This document shows positions 45,701 to 54,100 of a stretch of DNA of 64,000 bases, one piece after another. The DNA is from Oscillospiraceae bacterium. GTDB lineage: Bacteria > Bacillota > Clostridia > Oscillospirales > UBA644. A program made the position numbers and the translations under genes. Every line of letters starts with the position of its first letter. The first letter of the stretch is position 1. The stretch spans positions 1 through 64,000 of the forward strand of contig SVMT01000003.1 of assembly GCA_015067305.1 (NCBI GenBank), in the 5' to 3' direction. The notes under the pieces are model-generated. The model searched no databases. It was not told the origin of the DNA and was given only the letters and a program-made list of their open reading frames with translations.

Positions 45701-46962
45701 AATTTATTGAAGGAGATGTAATGCATTGGTTTCATATTGATAGATCTTCAAATGGAAAAATATGCGGAGTAAGAACAAAATCATCTGATGATCTTTTATG
45801 GTTGGCGTATGCTGTTTGTGAATACACTGAAAAAACAGGAGACCTTATGTATTTGACTCAAAGATGTAATTATCTGAAAGCACCAGAATTGACTGAATAT
45901 GAGGATGAAAAATATATTGAGGCTGAAATATCCGATGAAGATGACACCATCTATGGACACTGCAAACGTGCAATTATAAAAGGATCTACTAAAGGTTCGC
46001 ACGGTCTGTTAAACTTCGGAAGCGGTGACTGGAACGATGGATTAAACAAGCTGAATGGTGGGGAAACTGTTTGGGGAACGTTTTTCATTATTATCGTTCT
46101 CGAAAGATTTTCATCACTCTGTAAGAGAGTAAAAGATACTGATTTTGCAGATATATGTATGAATAAAGCAAATGAATACAGACTTGCAATAGAAAAATAT
46201 GCATGGGCTGATGATAGATATATAAGAGGATATTTTCCGTCAGGTAATACACTGGGAGATAAATCTTCTTCCGAATGCAAAATTGATATTATCTCACAAT
46301 CATTTGCTGCAATCTGTGGAGGTTTCAATAATGAAAGAGTAAGAACTGCCCTTGAAACAGCAGAAAAATATCTGGTAGATAAACAAAAAGGAATTGTCAA
46401 GCTTTTTACCCCTCCGTTTAATAAATGTAAAGAAACTCCCGGATATATAATCGGCTACATTCCGGGAATAAGAGAAAACGGTGGACAATATACCCATGCG
46501 TCAATATGGTACGCCTTAGCTTTATTCAGAATAGGTGAATATGAAAAAGCTTTCGAAATATTGGATCTTATCAATCCGATAAATCATTCAAAGACTCTTG
46601 ATGATGTTAAAGCTTACAGAACGGAACCGTATGTATTAAGCGCTGATGTATACACAAACGAAGCTCATTACGGAATGGGCGGCTGGAGCTGGTATACGGG
46701 GTCAGCAGGTTGGTTTTTCAAAGTTGTAACTGAAGAACTCTTAGGAATAATACTCAAAGAAAACAGTATAATTATCAGACCTAAGATTCCTACTTCATGG
46801 CACAAATTTTCTGCTGAAATAAAAAAAGACGGCACGACCATATCGCTGACAGCGATACAGCCTGCCGATAATTCCTATTCAGGAAAATTGTTCGTCGATA
46901 ATATTGAATCTGATTCAGTTCCATTAAACGGAAAAGATCATGAAGTAATTTATTATCTTTAA
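39739..46962 (+). CDS. Cyclic beta-1,2-glucan synthase-like protein (NdvB/CGS family)
   Basis: A 2407-residue membrane protein and the largest gene here. Hydrophobic stretches lie near residues 233-275, 620-660, 700-720 and 735-785. Around residue 427, ALDSDTKPN matches the catalytic region of GT84, followed by LSHDIIEGSFLRT and NDRWIRGDWQ. From about 800 to 1240 (TSPTNIGLTVLTVLGAYDIG, VHHIGMSFLSLLN) lies the segment that in CGS proteins is the GH189 cyclisation domain. The C-terminal third is GH94-like: GFRDQLQDS (near 1958), GDWNDGLNKLNGG (near 2098, acid Asp kept) and GGWSWYTGSAGWFFKV. From the family: UDP-glucose-dependent beta-1,2-glucan elongation, cyclisation and length control. AAAGGATG precedes the ATG. 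No exporter or modifying gene is adjacent. Confidence 0.88.
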   Translation: MNTIIYRSTRSLYVDLKNSYNIIKKNIDDQYISDNFIVIRSACLSIKNTLKSIKELPINSSGQIRIFEYAKEFFSFNKKTLNIPELVSFFSSLSDKVNLNGDEISAIPDICKLLLVIDLADVVSTPSNDDSSTKANFLLTNLRKLNEYNFEGLYETLSKCEPSLNKDKLYVLLNKRSKDVYRHKITLLAKKYRKDEIEIVNDLIEKTSNFQNGKKSTIGYYLLKPNYGRKLYFPAIILILLLLLIPVHLFSNNIFITLFSIIPSYYISKLITERIFSFIESPYITRLDLKAVPKTLVTITTLISNEKDVDILCEKCLQYMYSNKTEGLIFGFLADLPKSLSPITPKDNLLSEYASKKINELNLLYGNRFFCAIRKKTADHEDGTFQGKERKRGAIEDFLFAVENHSTDDFTKIVGDIYKAKYFAALDSDTKPNIDSITQLVSVLENPLYEPKINSEKNIVSDGYAIAVPKIESELDSVMYNTFTKIFGGKAGSETYDYPIFNVYNDIFDESIFSGKGVINISVFNRVLNGILGNGSVLSHDIIEGSFLRTILVSDVVFYDKTPKNILSYNTRNDRWIRGDWQNIRFLCNRIKIADNSYIKNPISALSKFKILDNLLRSLSDPCTFILIFLSAITMNYIPLAVAIIYLFRDMISETLSLLAHPYRVLPLKYKCGALTNIQRVFLQNFSSLVFLPYISFTNIKAIVKSLYRMIRKKKLLEWKTSDQIDSNEPKTINYIKNMAFQLCGLLLLINLRFIPITFLWLIAIPYAMYLSKKIQTPIYDHESDSVMKAMWKYFEDHLTEINNYLPPDNYQEKPLGMYADRTSPTNIGLTVLTVLGAYDIGVITEERLYFLLDKILSSVETLETYKGHLFNWYEITTKKTLYPRYISTVDSGNFICCLFTLKNGLKEFNTTSAALLINRLDKIINNTDFSFLYDNQRNLFVIGYDYENQIFSKSYYDLYASESRLTSYYAIATGQVPKKHWNTLSRPTIISKSGIGVKSWSGTAFEYLMPHLLLPMKKGSFSHESVLFSISEQIKRTNNLSAMYNGSSSSIPWGISESCYYTLGTDLSYQYKAFGVDKLALDQNSDTQNEIVISPYSTLMSLPYDYRNSVKNLNLLFEYNSRGKYGYYESIDFHNSTNGYMPKTVSTFMVHHIGMSFLSLLNMKQDNIMQKRFMDKQMKAYEILLDERPPEFDSNFNEKDYKKSQFKYEKYKTNLNESNVMNPFYPHCKAISDGKTTVWLTNCGESVLKHENIDITNYDKREYNGIFAFLKNDNNILPFSYAPLCDDTFKYDYIFNDGYVQYNTKWKNFELTQKITILPESECEIREYVINNNSNIESEAEMLIYFEPVLMEHQNYISHPAFNDLFIEAKKDDKKLTFIRRNRTDGTPRFKLDIFFDSDLKYDFELSKFNVLETNGSKESLIKAFDIEFSNSTQGPVSPCAAIRLKIKINSKQEKRIRLFLSFGRELEYKSLTDPDIFNNSSEDNAYILMKEYKKNNIHGDVLNFYDYILSILMTKKSLQNNSLKYKNTLSRDELWKLGISGDNPIILFKTDETNIEKCRRIIKSFVLLKNRNIDVEFVFCFTEDNGYRRNIITKLTSYISECGLNHYLGENNGIFLVNTDNISVYSLLCSVAVYVFDLNFELSLNFPNEKFKKSEIKDVSPVKMNYLYKTGIGGFNKNGFVIDDKKLYNHKPPWCNIHAHKDFGTILSDSSLGFTYAKNSYKNKLTPWYNNVTKDNNGEKIYLVFGKGKNKRIYDLIKNSSVVFNENYSEYFAEAENVYVSVKVFVPDSIDAKVIKAHIENSTNENIRLVFEANIIMNDFENVDTVNCTRINNTLYFTNPYNTEFKNGTVFLFGHGMRPEGEKLVGTIYPESSEDKTIVLGYETSENSAKSVSELLNENKILEEEAKLSDISKNDIIINTPSQELNLLYNTFLKNQIIKCRLYAKTGFYQCSGAVGFRDQLQDSICISTINMEFLKQQILINAEHQFIEGDVMHWFHIDRSSNGKICGVRTKSSDDLLWLAYAVCEYTEKTGDLMYLTQRCNYLKAPELTEYEDEKYIEAEISDEDDTIYGHCKRAIIKGSTKGSHGLLNFGSGDWNDGLNKLNGGETVWGTFFIIIVLERFSSLCKRVKDTDFADICMNKANEYRLAIEKYAWADDRYIRGYFPSGNTLGDKSSSECKIDIISQSFAAICGGFNNERVRTALETAEKYLVDKQKGIVKLFTPPFNKCKETPGYIIGYIPGIRENGGQYTHASIWYALALFRIGEYEKAFEILDLINPINHSKTLDDVKAYRTEPYVLSADVYTNEAHYGMGGWSWYTGSAGWFFKVVTEELLGIILKENSIIIRPKIPTSWHKFSAEIKKDGTTISLTAIQPADNSYSGKLFVDNIESDSVPLNGKDHEVIYYL

Positions 46963-49133
46963 CCTAAAAGTGTTTGTAATGGTGATTTTTCATCTTCTTT
47001 AACAAAAGATCCTGCAGCAGGAATATTTTTAGTCCTGTACTTTTCAGGTTTGGAGAACATTTCATCATTATATAACCAAACATTCTGCAATGTGTTCTTA
47101 CCTTTTAGAGTCATAACCGACACACCTGCTGTGCTTTTGGTAGATTTCAGAGAAATCTGAGAACTGTCAACAATCAGACAACGGGAGTTACTTGAACACA
47201 ATGCAAATAAAGTATCTTCAGGAACAACAAACATTGCAATGAGGGGTGACGCATCAGAATAAGCCTTAAGAAGTTTTTTCCTGTTCTGCTTTGTCTCATA
47301 TGCGTTAAGTTCGATCTTAGCTGCTTTACCGTTTTCAAAGAAGAACAACACATATCCCTTGAAGTCCTTTGTTACAGTCATGTATACAGGGACTTCCCCA
47401 TCATCCATTCCAAGCTTCTGAGGTAAATATTCACCAAGAACACTTGCCTTTGAATCTTCAAGTTCATGAGCTTTTAATTTATAAACCTGTTGTTGATTTG
47501 TAAATACTATGATCTCTGCTTTATTCGAAGATTCTACTGTATTTAATATCTCATCGCCTTCTTTGAGTTTATGGTCAGATCCCATTCTGAGAGAAAGCGG
47601 TGTGATCTTTTTAATATACCCCTCTCTTGTCATAAAGAGAGTTACGGGATAATCTTCAATGGATTCTTCAACTTCGGGTTCCTCTATTTCATCTTCGTAA
47701 AGAAGTGTTGTTTTTCTTGGCTTACCATACTTCTTAGCAACTGCAGTAAGCTCTTTTATTATCTTTTTCTTTACCAATGCAGGACTCTTCAATGTCGCTT
47801 CCAGATCAGCGATGTCTTTTTCAAGATTCTCAATCTCACTGATTTTATTCAAAATATACTCTTTATTCAAATTACGAAGTTTGATCTCAGCAACGAATTC
47901 TGCCTGTATCTTATCAATGCCGAAACCTATCATAAGATTCGGTACGACATCGTCATCATCTTCAGTATTACGGACAATAGCGATTGCCTTATCAATATCA
48001 AGAAGAATTTCTTTAAGACCGAGAAGCAAATGAAGTCTGTCTTTTTTCTTGTTTATATCAAAAAACAGTCCTCTTTTTACACATTCTGTTCTGAATGCTG
48101 TCCATTCAAGAAGAATTTCACGTACACCGAGAGTTTTAGGAACACCACCGATTAGGACATTAAAGTTACATGAAAAACTGTCTTCAAGAGGTGTCATCTT
48201 ATAAAGCTTAGTCATCAGCTTATCGGGATCGGTACCTCTCTTAAGATCAATGGCAATCTGCATACCGTTGATGTCAGTTTCATCACGTATATATGAAACT
48301 TCTTTGATCTTACCTTGTTTTACAAGATCAACAATTTTATCAATAATAGATTCTACAGTGGTAGAATAAGGTATCTCATATACTTCAATGCAGTTGTTTT
48401 TCTTGTCATATCTGTACTTAGCTCTGACTTTAAAAGAACCCTGTCCTGTTTCATATATTTTAGTCAATGCTGTTGCATTGTATATAAGCTGACCACCTGT
48501 TGTAAAATCAGGAGCTAAAAGAGTAAGCATTATATTATGCTCCGGATTCTTAATAAGTTCAATAGTAGTATTGCAAATTTCAATAAGATTGAATGATGCA
48601 ATGGTACTTGACATACCTACAGCAATACCGTCATTGGGATTAACTAAGATATTTGGAAATGTTGTAGGCAATAAAACAGGTTCTTTCAATGTTCCGTCAT
48701 AGTTATCAGTAAAATCAACTACATCTTTATCTATATCACAGAAAATTTCTTCCGCAATGGTATCAAGTTTTGCTTCTGTATAACGTGGTGCGGCAAACGC
48801 CATATCTCGCGAATAGTGCTTACCAAAGTTACCCTTACTGTCAACAAATGGAAGAATGAGAGCCTCATAACCTCTTGAAAGACGAACCATAGTCTCATAT
48901 ATCGCCATATCACCGTGAGGGTTAAGCTTCATGGTCTGACCGACAATATTTGCACTCTTGGTTCTGTTTCCTTTGAGTAATCCCATTGTATACATCGTAT
49001 ACAAAAGTTTTCTGTGAGACGGTTTAAAGCCGTCAATTTCAGGGATAGCTCTTGACATAATAACACTCATCGCATAGGGCATAAAATTATTTTCAAGAGT
49101 ATCAGTAATTGGATTTTCAATATAATTTGCCAT
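46959..49133 (-). CDS. parC: Type IIA topoisomerase subunit A (ParC/GyrA-like)
   Basis: 724 residues; DNA cleavage and re-ligation subunit that pairs with the B subunit encoded just upstream. N-terminal MPYAMSVIMSRAIPEIDGFKPSHRKLLYTM, catalytic Tyr118 in APRYTEAKL, and tower/coiled-coil region with DIDKAIAIVRNTEDDDDV. The QRDR reads PHGDMAIYE: Met76 stands where Ser is usual, and Glu80 is the acidic partner. The C-terminal pinwheel (about 500-724) is present, with degenerate blades. The stop overlaps the convergent glucan synthase stop. A ParC rather than GyrA assignment is inferred from divergence and short length. Confidence 0.85.
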   Translation of the reverse strand: MANYIENPITDTLENNFMPYAMSVIMSRAIPEIDGFKPSHRKLLYTMYTMGLLKGNRTKSANIVGQTMKLNPHGDMAIYETMVRLSRGYEALILPFVDSKGNFGKHYSRDMAFAAPRYTEAKLDTIAEEIFCDIDKDVVDFTDNYDGTLKEPVLLPTTFPNILVNPNDGIAVGMSSTIASFNLIEICNTTIELIKNPEHNIMLTLLAPDFTTGGQLIYNATALTKIYETGQGSFKVRAKYRYDKKNNCIEVYEIPYSTTVESIIDKIVDLVKQGKIKEVSYIRDETDINGMQIAIDLKRGTDPDKLMTKLYKMTPLEDSFSCNFNVLIGGVPKTLGVREILLEWTAFRTECVKRGLFFDINKKKDRLHLLLGLKEILLDIDKAIAIVRNTEDDDDVVPNLMIGFGIDKIQAEFVAEIKLRNLNKEYILNKISEIENLEKDIADLEATLKSPALVKKKIIKELTAVAKKYGKPRKTTLLYEDEIEEPEVEESIEDYPVTLFMTREGYIKKITPLSLRMGSDHKLKEGDEILNTVESSNKAEIIVFTNQQQVYKLKAHELEDSKASVLGEYLPQKLGMDDGEVPVYMTVTKDFKGYVLFFFENGKAAKIELNAYETKQNRKKLLKAYSDASPLIAMFVVPEDTLFALCSSNSRCLIVDSSQISLKSTKSTAGVSVMTLKGKNTLQNVWLYNDEMFSKPEKYRTKNIPAAGSFVKEDEKSPLQTLLG

Positions 49134-49149
49134 GTCTACGTTCTCCTTC

Positions 49150-51138
49150 CTACTCTACGTCTGCAAGTTCGATGTATTTGGGACCGTTTTCAGAAATAAA
49201 CTGCTTTCTTGCAGGAAGGTCATTTCCGAGGAAGGTCGTAAACATAACTTCAGTTGCTTTTTCATCCGATACAGTCATTACTTTAATAAGTTTTCTTGTA
49301 GCAGGATCCATTGTTGTGAGTTTCATCATTTCGGGTTCGTTTTCACCGAGACCTTTTGATCTCTGAACATTAACTTTGCCCGTGAGTTTTGAAACTATAT
49401 CATTCTTTTCTTTGTCAGTATACGCAAAGAATGTTTTGTCTTTACAAGTTATCTCATAAAGTGGAGATTCTGCAATGAAGACTTTTCCCTCTTTTATAAG
49501 TGTAGGACAAAGTCTGTATATCATCGCAAGGATAAGTGTTCTGATATGGTATCCATCAACGTCAGCATCGGTACAGATTATTATTTTATCAAAACGAAGG
49601 CTGTTAAGATTAAAGTCAGAGATCTGTTTGCCATGAGCAGTCAATTCAATACCGCAACCCATAACTTTTATCAGGTCAGAAATGATCTCACTCTTAAGGA
49701 TCTGATTATAATCAGCCTTAAGGCAGTTTAGAATCTTACCCCTGACGGGCATTACAGCCTGAAATTCCGCGTTTCTGGCAAGTTTTACAGAACCCAACGC
49801 AGAGTCACCCTCTACGATGTAAAGCTCTCTCACAGAGGAATCTTTGGATCGACAGTCGAGATATTTCTCTACCCTGTTCGCAATATCAATTTCCTGTGTA
49901 AGCTTTTTCTTGAGATTCTGACGTGTCTTTTCTGCATTCTCACGACTTCTTTTGTTTATCAGAACCTGCTCTGCAATTTTATCAGCTTCAGCTTTATTCT
50001 CAATAAAATACACTTCCAGAGACTGCTTGATGAAGTCAGTCATACAATCCTGAATAAATTTATTTGTAATAGCCTTTTTTGTCTGGTTTTCGTATGAAAC
50101 TATCGTTGAATAGGAGTTGGAAATCAAAGCAAGACAATCTGAAACGTCAATAAATTTAATCTTGCTTTCATTTTTATTGTATTTATTGTTAGCTTTAATA
50201 TATGCATCGATTCCGTTCGTAAAGCCATTCTGAACAGCCTTATCCGGAGAACCGCCGTGTTCAAGGAAACTTGAGTTGTGGTAATACTCCAGAAGCTGTT
50301 TTTTGTTGGAAAAACAATATGCAATATTCAGGCGAACCTTATATTCAGGCTTATCTTCCCTGTCACGACCCTTTCTGTCAGCTGAAATGCTCTGAATAGA
50401 AGTCAGAGAATCTTCGCCTATAAATTCTGAAAGATAGTCGTTTATACCGTTTTCATAAAAGAATTCAAAATTCTCAAAACGTCCGTCCTCATGCTGATAC
50501 TTAAAAGAAAACTTAAGTCCGGCATTACAAACAGCCTGTTTTTTTATTGTTTCGGTAAAGTACTCAAGAGGAATGTTTATATCTGTGAAGACTTCAATAT
50601 CAGGTCTCCACTTTATTCTGGAACCGCTCTTATGATTGCTTTCAGTCTTTTCGAGAACCTTTGCCTTTACCTTCTGTTCCGGAGAACCCTTTTTAAATTT
50701 CAAGAAATATCTGAAGCTTCCATCATAGATTTCAGCTTCCATATAATCCGACGCATACTGAGTAGCACAAAGACCAAGCCCGTTAAGACCGAGTGAATAC
50801 TCGTATCCGTTCTGATCATTGTTATCGTATTTACCGCCGGCATACATCTCACAGAAGAGAAGTTCCCAGTTGTAAGCTTTTTCTTTTTCATTCCAATCAA
50901 CGGGAATACCTCTTCCGTGGTCAGTAACCTCTATACTTTTATCGTTGTAGTATGCGACTTCGATAGACTTTCCGTGTCCCTCTTTGAATTCGTCAATAGC
51001 ATTTGAGAGTATCTCAAAAAAGCTGTGACAACAACCTTCAAGTCCATCTGAACCGAATATTACGGAGGGACGCAGCCTTACACGATCTGCCCCTTTTAGG
51101 GATTTAATACTTTCATTGTTATATTGCTTTTTCTGCAA
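49150..51138 (-). CDS. parE: Type IIA topoisomerase subunit B (ParE/GyrB-like)
   Basis: 662 residues; ATPase subunit. GHKL motifs are FFEILSNAIDEF, VTDHGRGIPV and SLGLNGLGLCATQYAS; the TOPRIM part shows IVEGDSALGSVKLARN and CTDADVDGYHIRTL, and LTTMDPATRKLIKV near the C-terminus. Several positions are unusual, for example MYAGGKYD in place of HAGGKF and EGDSALG for EGDSAGG, so it belongs to a divergent Clostridia group. The start is a TTG at 51138 with AAAGGA about ten bases upstream. Coupled to parC after 16 bases. Confidence 0.85.
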   Translation of the reverse strand: MQKKQYNNESIKSLKGADRVRLRPSVIFGSDGLEGCCHSFFEILSNAIDEFKEGHGKSIEVAYYNDKSIEVTDHGRGIPVDWNEKEKAYNWELLFCEMYAGGKYDNNDQNGYEYSLGLNGLGLCATQYASDYMEAEIYDGSFRYFLKFKKGSPEQKVKAKVLEKTESNHKSGSRIKWRPDIEVFTDINIPLEYFTETIKKQAVCNAGLKFSFKYQHEDGRFENFEFFYENGINDYLSEFIGEDSLTSIQSISADRKGRDREDKPEYKVRLNIAYCFSNKKQLLEYYHNSSFLEHGGSPDKAVQNGFTNGIDAYIKANNKYNKNESKIKFIDVSDCLALISNSYSTIVSYENQTKKAITNKFIQDCMTDFIKQSLEVYFIENKAEADKIAEQVLINKRSRENAEKTRQNLKKKLTQEIDIANRVEKYLDCRSKDSSVRELYIVEGDSALGSVKLARNAEFQAVMPVRGKILNCLKADYNQILKSEIISDLIKVMGCGIELTAHGKQISDFNLNSLRFDKIIICTDADVDGYHIRTLILAMIYRLCPTLIKEGKVFIAESPLYEITCKDKTFFAYTDKEKNDIVSKLTGKVNVQRSKGLGENEPEMMKLTTMDPATRKLIKVMTVSDEKATEVMFTTFLGNDLPARKQFISENGPKYIELADVE

Positions 51139-51164
51139 GGCTGTACCGTCCTTTCAAAACTTGA

Positions 51165-54100
51165 TTACATTTTAAAGTAATCAACGCCTGCTTCGAATAT
51201 TTTCTGATTTTTGTTGCCATAAATGTTTTTAGCAACATTTTCGCCTTTTCTTTCACTGTGACCCATTTTACCGAATGCTCTGCCATCGGGGCTGAAGATA
51301 CCTTCAACAGCATCTACGGAAGCATTGGGATTGAAAGGCATTTCCATTGTGGGAACGCCAGCTGCATCAACATACTGTGTAGCTATTTGTCCATTAGCTG
51401 CAAGCTGAGCCATCATTTCAGGGGATGCGATGAATCTGCCTTCACCGTGAGATACAGGAATTGCATGTATGTCACCTACATTACAATACTTCATCCAGGG
51501 AGATTTAACGGAAGAAATTCTTGTATCTACCATAAGAGACTGGTGTCTACCGATTCTGTTATATGTAAGTGTGGGACAGGAATCATCAATATCTCTGATC
51601 TCGCCGTAAGGAACTATGCCGAGTTTAATAAGAGCCTGGAAACCGTTGCAGATACCGAGAACAAGGAAGTCTTCCCTGCTGAGTCTCTGATTTACTGCTT
51701 CTTTAAGTTCGGGGTTATTGAAGAATGTAGCGATGAATTTACCTGAACCGTCAGGTTCGTCACCACCTGAGAACCCACCGGGAAGCATAAGTATCTGACA
51801 TTCTTTTACTGCAGCTGAAAGAGCTTTAACAGTTTCGGAAATATCTGCAGAAGATCTGTTTTTGATTATAAAGATCTCACTTTCGCCACCCGCCATATTG
51901 AATGCTTTTGCAGTATCATATTCACAGTTTGTACCTGGGAATACAGGAATAAGGATCTTGGGTTTGGAAACCTTTATTGCAGGAGCAACATTAGATCTTG
52001 TTTCACATGAATATGTCTTAGCTTCCTTCGTACCAGCATCAGCATTGAGGGGGAATATTCTTTCAAGAACATTGAGCCATATATCTTTGAGTTCCTCTTT
52101 ATATACTTTAACATCACCGTATACGAAATCAGAACCGTTTGTAATTTCACCAACAAGAGCGCATCCTTCAACAGGTTCGGAAGATTCAAATACAAAGCTA
52201 CCATACATGGGAACAAAAAGTTTGTCATAATCAATATCGGAATATTCAAATCCGAAACCGTTACCGACAGCCATCTTGAATACAGCTTCTGCAATACCAC
52301 CATAAATTACAGCATTACAGGATTTGATCTTACCTTCATTGATAAGAGAATTAAGTTTATCATAGTTTGCAAGAAGTTCATCAAACTTGGGAATACCGTT
52401 TTCGTCACAAGCAGTTTCAAGGAGATAAACTTTATTTCCTGCAGATTTGAATTCATTTGAAAGAACTTTTTCAGCATCCATAGCGCTGATTGCAAAACTT
52501 ACAAGTGTGGGAGGTACATCAATTTTTTCAAACGTACCGGACATGGAGTCTTTACCACCTATTGCAGCAATACCGAGAGCTTCCTGAGCCACAAGGGCAC
52601 CGAGAAGAGCTTCGAAAGGTGCGCCCCAACGAGCAGGATCTTTCGTTGTACGTGCGAAAAATTCCTGGAGAGAAAGCCATGTTTTATTTCTGTCACAGCC
52701 GGAAGCTACCAATTTGGAAACACTTTCTACTATAGCTTTAATAGCACCAACAAATGGATCTGCAGAAGAAATATATGGATTGAAACCATATGCCATAACG
52801 GAAGCTGTTTTGCTGACGCCATTATCTACGGGGATCTTTGCAGCCATTACCTGAGAAGGTGTAAGCTGACGTTTACCGCCAAATGGGAGAAATACGGAAG
52901 AGGCGCCAATTGTGCTGTCAAAACGTTCTGTAAGACCTTTCTGAGCACAAACATTAAGATCTGAAAGAAGATCTTTCATAGCTTTTGCAAAGTCAGGATC
53001 GAATTTCTTATCTGCGTTATCAGTTTTATTGGAAACTTTAATATCTGTGTATTTGGAAGCTCCATTGCTGTTAAGAAAATCTCTTGAAATATCTACTATC
53101 TTATTTCCGTTCCATACCATTGTAAGTCTGTTTGTATCAGTAACATCTGCTACTTTAACAGCATTGAGGTTTTCAGCATTTGCATATTTGATGAATTTTT
53201 CTTCATCTTCAGCAGCAATAACTACCGCCATACGTTCCTGAGATTCACTGATTGCAAGTTCTGTACCGTCGAGACCCTCGTATTTCTTGGGTACTTTATT
53301 AAGGTCTATAAGAAGACCATCTGCAAGTTCACCGATAGCAACGGAAACACCGCCCGCACCGAAGTCATTACATCTCTTAATAAGTGTAGTTACATCTTTA
53401 TTTCTGAAAAGACGCTGTATCTTTCTTTCTTCGGGGGGATTACCCTTTTGAACTTCAGCACCACAAGTTGTAATAGATTCTGTTGTATGCTGTTTTGATG
53501 AACCTGTAGCACCGCCGCAACCGTCACGACCTGTGGATCCACCAAGAAGAATTATGATATCACCTGGAGCAGGAACTTCACGGATAACATTTTCCTTCGG
53601 AGCCGCACCTACAACTGCACCGAGTTCCATTCTCTTAGCAACATAACCTTCATGATAGAATTCATTTACAAGCCCTGTTGCAAGACCGATCTGGTTACCG
53701 TAGGAACTGAAACCTGCAGCTGCTGTAGTTGTGATTTTTCTCTGAGAAAGCTTTCCCTTGAGAGTATCTTCAAAAGGAACTCTGGGGTCAGCAGCACCTG
53801 TACATCTCATTGACTGATATACGTAAGCTCTACCTGAAAGAGGGTCACGGATAGCGCCACCAAGACAAGTAGCAGCACCGCCGAAGGGTTCAATTTCTGT
53901 GGGATGGTTATGTGTTTCGTTTTTAAACATGAGAAGATAATCTTTTTCTTCATCATCAATTTTAGCTTTGATATTTACAGAACAAGCATTGATCTCTTCT
54001 GAAATATCAAGATCGGGAAGAAGCCCTCTTTTTCTCAAAAGCTTACCACCGATAGTGGCAATATCCATAAGACACTGAGGCTTTTTGATTCCGAGTTCTT

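Noticed and set aside
51165..51313. Small frame overlapping the purL end (51119-51313)
   Set aside because: Out-of-frame shadow of the purL C-terminus with no ribosome site.
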